From: Anseranas semipalmata
Taxonomy: Eukaryota; Chordata; Aves; Anseriformes; Anseranatidae
Direction: 5' to 3'
DNA: 64,000 nt
NCBI GenBank assembly: GCA_013399115.1
Contig: VXAA01001095.1
Location: 4,843 to 68,842, forward strand
Of the stretch, positions 1 through 11,703 are shown one piece after another (the first letter of the stretch is position 1; each line of letters begins with the position of its first letter). Made by a program: the position numbers and the translations under genes. The notes beneath the pieces were generated by a model that was given only the letters and a program-made list of their open reading frames with translations, was not told the origin of the DNA and ran no database searches.

Positions 1-172
1 CCCAGAGAAGCTGTGGATGCCCCATCCCTGGAAGTGTTCAAGGCCAGGTTGGATGAGGCCCTGGGCAACCTGATCCAGTGGGTGGCATCCCTTCCCATGG
101 CAGGGGGGTGGAACTAGATGGTCTTTAAGATCCCTTCCAACCCAAGCCATTCTATGATTCTATGGTTCTATG
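1..172 (+). mobile_element. CR1 LINE 3' end, truncated by the window edge
   Basis: This is the C-terminal end of CR1 ORF2 and its 3' UTR. The frame reads PREAVDAPSLEVFKARLDEA, the usual CR1 ending, followed by the conserved gtcccttccaaccc-like block and the diagnostic 3' octamers ATTCTATG, ATTCTATG and GTTCTATG at 149-172. The 5' side lies outside the window. It is the same tail type as the copy at 10.9 kb. Confidence 0.95.
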
Positions 173-1077
173 AAGATTGCCAGATTTCAGTATTCCCAAA
201 TGACTGAGATTCCCCTATTTACAGTAATTGACGATTGTAGAATGAAGCTCCAAGCAAGTCAGTGTTAAATCTCTCAAAGAGAGGACTCAGCCATTTCCCT
301 GGTAAATAAATAAGATTTTTTTCCTGATTGAATTTTACTGTGTATTTCCTCTGTCAGTTTGGAATGCTCAGCCTTGAGGTCTCTGGACATCTTACACTGT
401 CTTTTTTTTTTTTTTAATTTCAAGTAAAGGAATTCAGTCTCGGGTCACAAAGCAAATTGTGCTTCAAACATCCAAAAGAAAAGCCTTCTTTTTTTTTCCA
501 ATTTCTTTTTTAAAGTGAGGCTGCTCTTCAAGTTTTGTTTTAAGCAATTCCAAATGCTGCCTTGCAAGTTAATCTGAGGTTAAAACTGAAGTTAATTAAT
601 AGAATTAATACCAATAGAGGGAAGCAGTTGACTGTACAGGTCTTTGAAGTTGCATTTATCTGTATATAGTTAAATCTGTTTTTCAGTTTTAAGTATTTTT
701 GAAACTTAGAAAATACTGTATTAATATGAATATAAGGCAAGGTGTTAATGATGTCAAATATATGAATTTTCTTAATCCTGCTGAAATACCTATCGTTCTG
801 AAAAATATTCAAAATATAGGAAATTTATATTCTTATTTGTTGTCATCAGTAAAATGCCATGACATGTACTAGTCTTCTGATGTCTTGTGAAGATTTGAGC
901 CTTACTTTGAAGTGAAAGCTACATATTCATTAGAATTATGAGGAATCTCAGTCTGCTTCTAAATGATGGAAATCTAGGTCCCTTTAGTTTCTGGAAAGCT
1001 GTTCATTTTGAAAATGTGGGGCGTTTCTTAGTTTTTCTATGTTTGAATCTGTTTCTGGACTTATTTTTTCAGTGATT

Positions 1078-1147
1078 TTTTTTTTTTGTTTTAATCTGTT
1101 TTTGGATTTTTTTTTTCAGTTTTTTTTTTTTTTTTTTTTTTTTTTTT
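1078..1147. repeat. T-rich low-complexity tract ending in a T28 run
   Basis: Several T runs are separated by short spacers (a repeated tttttcagt-like phrase), ending in 28 consecutive T at 1120-1147. No retroposed gene body is visible next to it. Length is probably polymorphic. Confidence 0.9.
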
Positions 1148-4100
1148 GAAAACTGTAGCAGCATAAAGGCACTAGCAACTCATATTAGACTATCACTTTA
1201 TGGGGCAGCAATTAGCCTGCATGTAAAGTTGAAAAAATGTTGGAATGTTGAAAAAATCTCAAGTACCTTGTTTGCTTTTCAAATCAAGCCTTTTCTTAAA
1301 AATGTGTGTAGTTCTAAAGTTAAAATATAGACATAATATTATTTTCCTATTAAGGAAGCCATAAAAACAGATCTTTTATGAAGCATCATTTGTTTCTAAA
1401 CTAGACATTATTAAAAATATTCCAGTATTTAGGAGAAAAAAAGTAAGCCTGTTGGCTAACAGAAGAATGGCACAAACTTGGAACTAGTGAAATGGAAAAG
1501 GGAACCAAGTCTGTCAGCAATGTGACCATTTAATCATCTTCCAGATAAGACCAATGCCTCACTAATACATATTATCTCTGATCCAGCAAATGGGAAGTAC
1601 TTTGTAAAGTGTCCCACAAATGTAGCTCTTTGGAGAGCTGCAGGAAACTCAAACAGGTCCCTTTCAGAATGGTACTTTTTCAGTGACAGTATGAGTTTGT
1701 CTGTGTCTTTCAAGTTCTTCACTGGCCAAAGCTTTCAGTAGCACAGCATTTCATTTCAACTTCAAGGGAAAAAATTAAATCAATCCCGTAGCTGAAGTTT
1801 ATATTCCATAAATAAAACATGAAGTCGATTTTACAGCTGTTTTTTTCTGCCTAGATTGTGTTATGGATAATTTTAACTGGACATAGCAATTGAAATAATC
1901 AAATTAGAGAATTTGCTGTGGGCATATAAAATGAAGATGGCTAATAAATATAAAATCAAAGAACATTTGAATGTGCTAATTGACAAGCCTCTAGATAATT
2001 AAGCAAACCTGTCTAGGAAAGACAGACAGGTCGTTGTTAGGTATGTTCCTATAAACATGAATCCAGTAGGAATGACAAAATGTTTTACTGTGTTGCTTCT
2101 GCTTTATATGCCAAATACCAATGATCTTACCATGCTAGGCTTGCTTGAATATGCCTAAACTTTGCTATAGCTTGCAATCACCTGACTGAACAAATGAGAA
2201 TTGAATTAAAAAGGTGGTGTGACGTTTCTCTCCCCTACTCTCTCTAGTGATGAGAAATTAATTAATGCAAGAAACTCAAAAAGCCAATGTAATTGCTTTA
2301 CAACGTAAAATGTTTTTGCTCGGTGACAGTGAATGTTTTCCAAGGGTAGTACAATATCTATGACATCTATGTGATTCAGGAAGCAGTGCTCTCAGCATAT
2401 GTCACTGGATATATCAGTGCTTTTCCATTAATAAACACTGTCCTTGCTTCTCTTACTGATCTGCAATGAAGTACAAATCAGCATTATTCAGATGCATAAC
2501 TTCTTTGTATTATGTTTATCTAACAATGACTTCAGTGTGTGCTGAATCTAACTAGTTCTCTTTCCATATGGTATTTTAGATTGACAATCATACTTTTTGG
2601 CTGAGAAGTATTTTGCAATCTATAGAGACATGAGTTAGATGAAAATGTAGCTTATGGTGGTTTAAGGGTTTAAGACCAACTGAAGAAACTCTAAGAGTCC
2701 TATATGTCATTACCTAGTCCTTCAAACAGCCATGCACTTCTTGATATTTGGAGATTTCCCCAGATTCATGTCCTGTTCATATCAAAAATTACCAGTTTAG
2801 TTTATTATTAGTGTAAGAGAATAATGTAAGGGAAAAGGCATAATATCGTGATTTCTAAGTGTTTAGTTTTACAATCTACTATCATGTAGCTCTGGAAAAT
2901 CTGAACAGAATTAGGAAGAATGTGCAAGAAGGAAGGACCTTGGAAGAAGGTGCAAGAAGAAGTGTTTCTGTATATGATTGTGTCAAACTACTTTATAGGC
3001 AGTTCAGGTATAGACAGTATCTGTGTGCATACTAAATTAAGAAAATAGTGGTAGTCCTTGAATTACTAGTTATATTCAAGCTAACTAACATGGGACTGGG
3101 ATAGATGAACCATTTCAAAAAAAGTGCCAGGTTTTTAGTTAGTATCTAGGACCAAAAGGAAAAGGTTATTTTTGCCAGTGTTGATTGTGTGTCAAAAATA
3201 AACTTTTTTTTTTTCACAGAAACTATTTTTTCCAGCTTCAAATTAGAGTCAGGAAGGAAAAAAAAAAAAAAAAAGCCGGAGGTTCTTTTTCCCCACCAGA
3301 ATACTGAAGAGGAAGGAAAGTGGATGCCTTCTGCAAAATCTTTAATGTAGTAAAATTGGTCCTAACTTTAATTTTTTAAACATAAAATACCAAAACTACT
3401 AATGATGATGCTTATGGGAATTCATGTTTTAGAAATCACATTATAAAAATAAGAATTTTATAAGATTGCTGGCCAAAACATCCAGTGCCCCAGGTGTGAA
3501 GTAATATAATTTCATCTCAGAAGCATAAGAAAGACTTCTGAAAACAGGTTGAATACAAGTTACAAAAAGCATTGGGCAGTGCATGAGTTATCTTAGGTAT
3601 TAGTAGGACTTAACATGAACAGTTCTAATTTGATTGAAATACCCTCTGAAGTAGTATAAAGATAAATGTGACTTTTTCCTTTCTGCTGCTAAATGTATTG
3701 TTTAGAACAAAAAGAAAATATTTGCATCAGAAATTCATAAATCCAGCTATTTTGAAACTGGATATTCACATTGTGTTAAGCAGTCTGCACCCTTGGTAAA
3801 GAAGACGGTGATTTTCTTTGAGTGCAGTAGCATGTGTCTTGGAAGTACCACAGCTGTTTAACATCCACCTCAAACCCACCACAGCGAGCAATGTTGAAAT
3901 GAGTATGCAAGCGGTCTGTGTTCAGCTGAGTATCTTAGATAGCTACATTTGGGCAGTTTTGTTAGGTCTAATTACCTTGCTGTTCCATTCATGGTTGATT
4001 ATCCTTTTCTGGAAGTAAAAATTAAATCACCGCCTTTATGTTTCAGCCATAAGGATTCTATGCAAAGGCATATTTTGGGATTTATTATGAAAAGGTGAAG

Positions 4101-5204
4101 AATAATAACTGTCTGCCTGCCTTATCTGACTCCGAAAGAAGAGAATTATGCCGTTTAGTTTTTTTCGTGACCTAGCTGCTGTTGTGCTCTCATTGTAACA
4201 CTCAGATCCAGAAAACAACAACAACAAAAAATGATGGCAGATTCATTGGTTTATGACTCAGTTACACTCACATATCACAACATCAAGACATTATTTTTTT
4301 GGAATTTTGTTTAAAACAGCAGAGCTAGAAGTAGGCCACAGTTTCCAGGCAGAAGGAAGAGTAATATTCAAGTCAGCCTCATTTAAACGCATTAATGCAG
4401 AAAGTAAGGAAAAGCATATTGCAGCATATATATCATACTTTTGCCCATTTGTTAAGTGTGTGCTGATGCTAGATAATTCCTTTCTAAATGACAATGTTCA
4501 ATTTTCTCATCACTACTCTTAATAACTCCTTTCTGTTTACAATTTGTTGTCCAGCTTGTCCTCCCTCTTCTAAAATTATCAGCCAGGGAGAACCTGGATT
4601 TGAATTTAGCTCAGATCACGAGAGATCCCAAAGAGGACTTTAACTGGGGTTCAAAGCAAGGAACACAGAAGACCAGTCTTCGCTAGTGTTTGAATCTTGG
4701 CCATCCAGCTGTTCCATAAAGAAGAGAAAGGGAGCCTATCCCCTGCCCTGTGTGTGCTTATAAATCGGTTCACATCTAAGCTGTAAGTGGGCAATAGATC
4801 AGCAGCGTGCATAAATTACAGCTTCATCTTCAGATACTGTTTTTCACTGTAACCAGAACCCCCAAATTACGAACCTAAACTCTAAACTTTCTATGCAGTT
4901 CTCACTGTGTTGTTCAAAATATTAAACATTCTTTATACTTTTATGATGATTTGTTTACCCTTAAATAAAGAGGAAAGATTTGAAATAAAGCAATCTTTCA
5001 TCAGTGACTCTACAGTTAACATGGCCTTAAGCCATGATTCACACAGAGTTCTTGAAGTTTCATATTATTTAATCATGGTGTATTTTCTAAGGTTAAATTC
5101 ATCAAGACTTACGCTGATTTTCTTGGAGAAAAATGATACATAATTGAATATGGGCCTATTTGCTGTTATTTTGTGCTGTGCTGAATCTTAGATGCCTTCT
5201 ACTG

Positions 5205-5271
5205 AAAGAAATAAAGGGAAAGGGAAAGGAAGAGGAAGGGGAAGGGGAAGGGGAAGGGGAAGAGGAAGAGG
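5205..5271. repeat. Purine microsatellite (GGAA/GGGGAA)n
   Basis: An imperfect pure-purine tract on the + strand built from AGGG, GGAAG and GGGGAA units. Positions 5238-5259 hold four GGGG runs separated by AA, a canonical intramolecular G-quadruplex pattern on the sense strand of DOK6. It also creates a spurious Ser/Pro-rich ORF on the other strand. Confidence 0.95.
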
Positions 5272-5352
5272 AAAAAGAATTTTTAGCTATGATAGTATAC
5301 TTATCCTGGTAAGTACAAAATTCTACAATTTCTGAAGGCAAGGATCTAACCT

Positions 5353-5353
5353 N
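5353..5353. other. Unresolved base (N)
   Basis: A single N at the left edge of the (GGGAA)n array; a second N is at 8910 just after the A32 run. Both probably mark assembly uncertainty at simple repeats, so local lengths should not be trusted. Confidence 0.95.
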
Positions 5354-5395
5354 GGAAGGGAAGGGAAGGGAAGGGAAGGGAAGGGAAGGGAAGGA
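5353..5395. repeat. (GGGAA)n pentamer microsatellite next to an N
   Basis: Nearly perfect GGGAA pentamers with seven GGG runs, each separated by AA (5358-5390), also a G-quadruplex pattern. The array is preceded directly by an unresolved base at 5353, so its true length and left edge are uncertain in this assembly. Confidence 0.95.
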
Positions 5396-5864
5396 AATTT
5401 CCTATTAAATTCATGAAAGTTGGTATTCTGAGTTTCGGTTTTAAGCAAACTGCTTCCCCCCAGGCAGCCATATGTCTCTCTTACTTAAGATTATATTGGT
5501 AAAGACATCAGTGATGTATGTCAAAAAGCAAAAATCTAAAATGGCATAACTTAGATACATTTTTTTTCAAAAGCCTAATATTTGCAGGAGGCTTTGCCTA
5601 ATTGGAAAATGTGAATGTTTTCATTGTCCTATTTTCATAAGACTTTTTAAATTGAAATAATATTTAGGTATATGGAATGTAGGGATCCATCTCATGCTCA
5701 GAATAAAAGATGCATGAAAGGTGTAAAATGAGAGTAAGAAACATGTGAAGAACTGATAATAAGTGAAGAAGCTCCTTTGGATTTAAATTCTGTAGATAAA
5801 AAAAAAATGAGAAAACATTTCTCATTATATTTCCTTAGATATTAACTGTGCAGCTTTTAAGGTG

Positions 5865-5967
5865 TTTTTTTTTTCTTTTCTTTTCTTTTCTTTTCTTTTC
5901 TTTTCTTTTCTTTTCTTTTCTTTTCTTTTCTTTTCTTTCTTTTCTTTTTTTTTTTTTTTTTCTTTTT
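5865..5967. repeat. (TTTTC)n pyrimidine microsatellite plus poly-T
   Basis: 103 consecutive pyrimidines on the + strand: about 13 TTTTC units from 5871 to 5935 followed by a T-rich segment. Such homopurine/homopyrimidine mirror-type repeats can form triplex DNA. No gene body or target-site duplication suggests retroposition. Confidence 0.97.
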
Positions 5968-7650
5968 GCAGTAGTACCGTGTTAAAATCCACCAAGAGGG
6001 AATCAGGAAAAACACAGAGTCCTCTTTAGCTAATACTTAGTTCTGCCTGAGAGTAAAATTTTATGCTATTGAAAATCAAGTAGAACACATACTACTGTGT
6101 TATGAACTTCTAGGTAATTTCAGTCAGAACTTGTCCATAATTGCTTTGAATCCAGTGTCATAAAATCCTGGTTGTCAACTCTACTAATAGCAGTGAATCA
6201 TTTCTTCACATCACTGTTTTTAGGGTTTGGGCCAAAACACCATATTTCTTGGGTAATGGAAACACAGAAAGAAAAAAAGATTAAAAAAAAAAAAAAGATT
6301 CTTTCAGTGGCTTTGCTGTTATTTTAAAAGCAGCCTATAGCACCATGCAGGAGAGGTTTCTTACAGTCTCTGCAACATCAGAAGGATGCAGCACTGACAC
6401 TGACTTCTCTGTGCCCAGCCAAAATAGGACAATAATAAACCTGAGCATTCAAAGCTGTAAGTCTTGCTTCAGTTGGATATGTTTAGTCGAAGAAAGAAAG
6501 GGAGATTCCAAAGACTTCCTGGTCTACTAGTCGTTGTCTGTTCCTACTGAGTTAATGTGGAAGATGGCTGGAGTGAAAGTCATGTGGTCAAAGGTATAAG
6601 AGCAATGAAGCATGTAGTGACAACGGTGCATGTTTTTTCTCCTATGTCTTGAAACTAGTCATTACCACCTTGATTTTGTATGTGAAGATTATACTACTAG
6701 AATTGCTTACCTTATCAAACAGTATTTCTTATTTTCAAACAGTAAGATTTGTCACTACTTCAAAGATAAGACTGAATATTACAAAAAAAAAAAAATTAAA
6801 AAAAAAAGTGAAATGAACCTTAGGACTTGTAATAGTTTCTTTGGGTACTGATTCTGTTACTAGGCTGTAACTTAAAAACTTGACAGTAGGAGAGAAGAAT
6901 ACTTCAGGTTTTCCACACATTTAAGAAAAGGCCCCGTAATGTTCCCAAGAGAAATAAAAGTATTGTAGGAGTAAACTAGATCTGAAATAGTACGAACTTT
7001 TAAACCAGACAAATGCCATTGCTGACTGCCAGTCTTGGGGTAGCTGCATAAGTTGATGTGATAGCATCCTCTGCGTGTAATGTTACTGGTGACAGACCCT
7101 TTTTGGACATTTGACTGATGGCGTTTTTGACATTCCCAATACAGACAAGCTGCCTGAGGTTATTTTACTTTCATGCCATTGTCATTTGACGTTAATAACT
7201 GTTGAAGCAGGTATGGATTGACAGTCCTGGGGAACTGTCTAATTCCCATGCCAGATTCTTGTAACTGGCCTGTTAGTTTCAGTCACAATGCAAATCTTTC
7301 CTCTATGTTCATGCAGGTTTTCATGATTCTTACTATGCACTCGAAAGGAAGCTTGCATTGAGCACGAAAGGTTGCTGGGGATATTTTTGAGAAATGATGC
7401 TCTATCAGCTCACTGTTGGTCTGTTGGGCATAGTAATGCTTGAAAAATATTTATGGTATAATGAGAGGCACTAGTCCCCAATGCGAAGTAGTATACACAG
7501 TCTGTAAGGGTACCTAGAAATCTAACCTCAAGGACTAATTAATACACTAAATAGCGCTTTCTTCCTGGAATACCATCATTCATTTCTGTAGGACTAATGA
7601 CTGGGTAAAGCGATGCTCACTTTGCTCCATAACAGAAAATCGTGATTTAC

Positions 7651-7793
7651 GAAAGAGAAAGAGGAAGAGAGAAAAAGAAGGAAAAAGAAAAAGAAAAAGA
7701 AAAAGAAAAAGAAAAAGAAAAAGAAAGAAAAGAAAAAGAAGAAAAAAGAAAAAAGAGAAAAGAGAAAAGAGAAAAGAGAGAAAAAAAAGAAAG
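7651..7793. repeat. (AAAAAG)n purine microsatellite
   Basis: 143 consecutive purines on the + strand, made of AAAAAG hexamers in the middle with degenerate GAGAAA flanks. It gives a Lys/Glu-rich 80-codon ORF that is an artefact. It is roughly complementary to the (TTTTC)n tract 1.7 kb upstream. Confidence 0.97.
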
Positions 7794-8869
7794 CAACATT
7801 AGTACTAGTATTGAACAGAGGAAATCACTGTCATGTAGATTAACTGTATCTCTTCATTTTCCCATACATTCTCCATTTTTCTAACAAGTCAACAGAAAGT
7901 TCTATTTTGTATGAAGACTACATTCTCAAGCAGCATTTCAGATAGGAAACTTTGTTTCCTGCTGTTGTAACTTTGGTTACAGACTACTAGTCAACTGTGT
8001 GTGGCATTTCTCTTAGTTTCAGTGAAGGATGCTCTTTCACTGGGACTGTTTCATTAGCTATCCTTCTTCATAGACTCTTGCAGTCCTGGAGCCATTCTGA
8101 AGAGGCTGGCATATTAGCTAGCTTTGCAATTAGTAGGCAGTATTCCTTAAAAAGCATTTGATTAATGCTTTTAATACATAAACTGCATATGTTGTATGTT
8201 AATTTCATATTGCAACACTTAAATGTGATATGGTGTAAATAATTCTTCATTGGACAAAACTGTTCTCAAAAGAGTAAATCTGGTCCTGACTCTTTAGGGG
8301 AGATGATATCCCTTGTGTCATATATCCAGCAACCTGTGTAATAACCAATGTAGGTAAGAGTGTAGATATGTGCAGATAAAGTGTACTTTAGGGAAATAGT
8401 GTAATGGATGGTAACATCAATATGATAAATCTTTTTAAATATCATTATTGTCTTCAAAAATATTCACATAACACAGTAAGTGTTTATATTAAAGACAGAA
8501 TAGTAGATGGTCTAGTAGCTGGTTAATCAAGCTGACACTTTTGATCAGACTTTCAGAAATGAAGGGGGAATTGTCAGGAAAATGTCAGTTTTCATATACC
8601 TATAGGGACACACAGCTGGCCATTTGCAAACACAGATACCTGCATAGAAAAAAATTAGCAGAACCCTATTTGTGATGTATCTTGCAGCATCTCTAGATAA
8701 ATGTGGATGACTGTTGGCAGAAATATCAGTTTTGATTTTATTATAACTAATAAATGTTTTTTAGTAATTGTCATAATTAGCTGTGCTACCCTCATGCCAA
8801 CACAAGTTTAAAATAATGAATGATGGGAAAATAAAAGCATCTTTTTTATATCAGACCATATCTTGTCGC

Positions 8870-8872
<3 letters not shown>

Positions 8873-8904
<32 letters not shown>
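8873..8904. repeat. A32 homopolymer
   Basis: 32 consecutive A, followed within six bases by an unresolved base (N at 8910). It is not attached to a recognisable retroposed sequence. Length is uncertain because of the adjacent ambiguity. Confidence 0.95.
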
Positions 8905-8906
<2 letters not shown>

Positions 8907-8909
8907 ATA

Positions 8910-8910
8910 N
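8910..8910. other. Unresolved base (N)
   Basis: A single N six bases after the A32 homopolymer, likely an assembly or base-calling ambiguity. Confidence 0.95.
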
Positions 8911-10897
8911 AAAGTGCATTAGGAAAATATACCAATGATTAAAGTTACAGAATAATATTTGCTCATATGCTGTAATTATTCATTTACATTGATTACTGCA
9001 TTGTTTGATATTTCCTTAAGCAAAATGTTTATAATGCTAGAATTGTACAGAGAAATTTAGGTATGTCATTAAACTGATGTTGTATTCAAAAATATGCATA
9101 CATTTAAATACTTGGAAATTCTTAAACATTATTAGTCTTATGGTAGTGAAAAAAAAAGTGTCAATGACAAAAAATTTTGTGGATTTTTTTTTTTTCAAAG
9201 ACAATTGTTATATTTGCTGTAAGATTATTTTTCACAGCCTGGATAATGCATTTTCTGTAAATTAACAAACTTTAACAATATATATGGTTTTCCTTCATGA
9301 ATTTTCTTTTGGATTTTTGGTTCGTTGATTTACACATATGTAATAACAGGACACTGCTGCAGGTGAAAGACTCAAAACTCAAGGAAAATACAGAGCAGTT
9401 TCCTTAAAGGTAGTATATGTTGAAACGCAAGAAAAAATTCTATATATTAGTCCCATATCTCATAAAATATCTTCAAGTATAATTTGTCAATAAAAAATAA
9501 TTTTAGTAACAAAATTGCTTTCAATTTTAATATATATTCAGACTAATTTTATGTTCTTTTACACTAAACAGAACTTACGTCTCCTTCCTATCAATCACAA
9601 TAAAAAATAGCGTAATTCATGCATAACCAGTGTTAATCAATAATACATGTTACTCAAAACAGGTCATATCTTCTGAGCAACAATAGGAAATAGCCACATA
9701 GAAATGAAGTTGCTGCATGTATCGTGTGTGGCTCAGTAAAATAGCACTGCAGTCCTGTGGGGATTCTATGACTTTTTTTCCTATTAACTTCCAAATAACG
9801 CTGGGTGATTTTTAGAAAGGATAAATTGTTACTTGTGGCTTCTCTGTGCCATCTTTCGTTCTTGTTAGGGAATATCAGATCTAAGTCCTACTAATCCAAA
9901 CAGGAAACATTTTCCAGTTCCATTCAGAGTAAGCATATTCAGCTGGGTTTGGACTTCTGATAAAAATAGTTTAGAGGAAAGATGAGTCAAACAATTTTTG
10001 CAGAAAATATGTAAAAATGTTTCAGGAAAAAAATAACATTTTAGGTTTAGGGAAAGCTCAGAAAGTACATGAGGTTTGTGGATTTGCATAAGGACAATTT
10101 CTGTTATCCCCCTCTATATGTGTTATTTCCAACTTAAACACTTGGTCAAGACACTTTAAGTGGACTGCATGAGAAGGGGAAAGGACAAACTTCTTCATCC
10201 TTGTTTTTAAACTTTATGAGTTGCATATCAATTGAGTGCTTTTTTACCAATGAAATAATGTGCTGTTGCTAGTGACAGAAGGGTTTTGCCTGAAAGAGAG
10301 GGCACAACCTTACAGAGCAGGAGATGGCATTGCTCAAAGAGACAAAAGCTGAACTGATCAAGAGAGTGGTCACCTCTTTGGGGCTTTATCTCTTCAACCA
10401 TTCTGGCAGCTCACAGTGGTATGACAGACTCTCATAGGACTGTGGAATGTGGACTTTGGAGATAATGTGAAAAAATGTGACGTTATCAGGACTCACAAGG
10501 TGTGGGGTTTAGTCCACACAAAAAAGCTTCCTAAGTTAGGAGTCTGAAAACAGTCACACCTCTAGCAAATATAGACAAAGAACTCTAAGGATAGTGAATT
10601 TTTGTATATATATAAATCTGCCCCACCACTTCCTTCCCATAGAATATGTTGTGTAGCATGAACTGTTTTAAATTTTAACTACCAGAAGAACTCTTCCACT
10701 ATCATAAATTTATATTTCAACCACCATTTGCCAATATTATTTCATCATTGTGATAATGTCAACAAACCCATTTATCATCCTGTGGTTTTGCCTATTTGCA
10801 ATACACAACTTCAGTGGCTGGAGTAGGAATGGCACCAGTTTATCTACCTGAGAACTGAAGTAGAAATGGCATATAACCTCAGGCATGACCTAGAAGT

Positions 10898-11703
10898 TCT
10901 CCCATGTGGACCTCCTGAAGTTCAACAAGGCCAAGTGCAAGGTCGTGCAGCTGGGTTGGGGCAATCCCAAGCACAGGCTGGGTGAAGAATGCATGAAGAG
11001 CAGCCCTGAGGAGAAGGACTTGGGGGTGTTAGTTGATGAGAAGCTCAACGTGAGCCAGCAATGTGCACTTGTAGCCCAGAAAGCCAACCATATCCTGGGC
11101 TGCATCAAAAGAAGCGTGGCCAGCAGGCCGAGGGAGGTGATTCTCCCCCTCTGCTCTGCTCTTCTGAAACACCACCTGGAGCACCGTGTTCAGCTCTGGG
11201 GTCCCCAATTTAAGAAACACATGGACCTGTTTTAGTATGTCCAGAGGAGGGCCACGAGGATGATTAGAGGGCTGGAGCACCTCTCCTATGAAGACAGGCT
11301 AAGGGAGCTGGGGATGTTCAGCCTGGAGAAGAGAAGGCTCCAGAGAGACCTTCCAGCAGCCTTCCAGTACCTAATGAGGGCCTACAAGATAGCTGGGGAG
11401 GGACTCTTTGTCAGGGAGTGTAGTAATATGGCAAGTGGTAACGACTTTAAACTGAAAGAGGGTAGATTTAGATTAGATGTTAGGAAGAAATTCTTCACTG
11501 AAGGGGTGGTGAGGCACTGGAACAGGTTGCCCGGAGAAGTTGTGGATGCCCCATCCCTGGAAGTATTCAAGGCCAGGTTGGATGGGGCTTTGAGCAACGT
11601 GATCTAGTGGGAGGTGTCCCTGCCCATGGCATGGGGGGTGGAACTAGATAATCCTTAAGGGTCCCTTCCAACCTAAACCATTCTATGATTTTGTGATTCT
11701 GTG
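10898..11703 (+). mobile_element. CR1 LINE, 5'-truncated copy (end of ORF2 and 3' tail)
   Basis: This is the last part of CR1 ORF2, the region after the reverse-transcriptase palm, plus the 3' UTR. One frame runs from about 10906 to 11607, reading [70 protein letters not shown] and finally VVRHWNRLPGEVVDAPSLEV. It is interrupted by a single in-frame TAG after HMDLF at about 11233-11235. The tail ends with three octamers, ATTCTATG, ATTTTGTG and ATTCTGTG, at 11680-11703. Catalytic RT motifs are absent because of 5' truncation, so it is a dead copy. Confidence 0.96.

Noticed and set aside
5156..5341. Ser/Pro-repeat ORF on the minus strand
   Set aside because: It is the translation of the GGAA/GGGGAA microsatellite.
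7642..7884. Lys/Glu-repeat ORF on the + strand
   Set aside because: It is the translation of the (AAAAAG)n microsatellite.
8873..8904. Poly-A run as the tail of a processed pseudogene
   Set aside because: Upstream sequence shows no coding similarity, polyadenylation signal at the right distance or flanking duplication.
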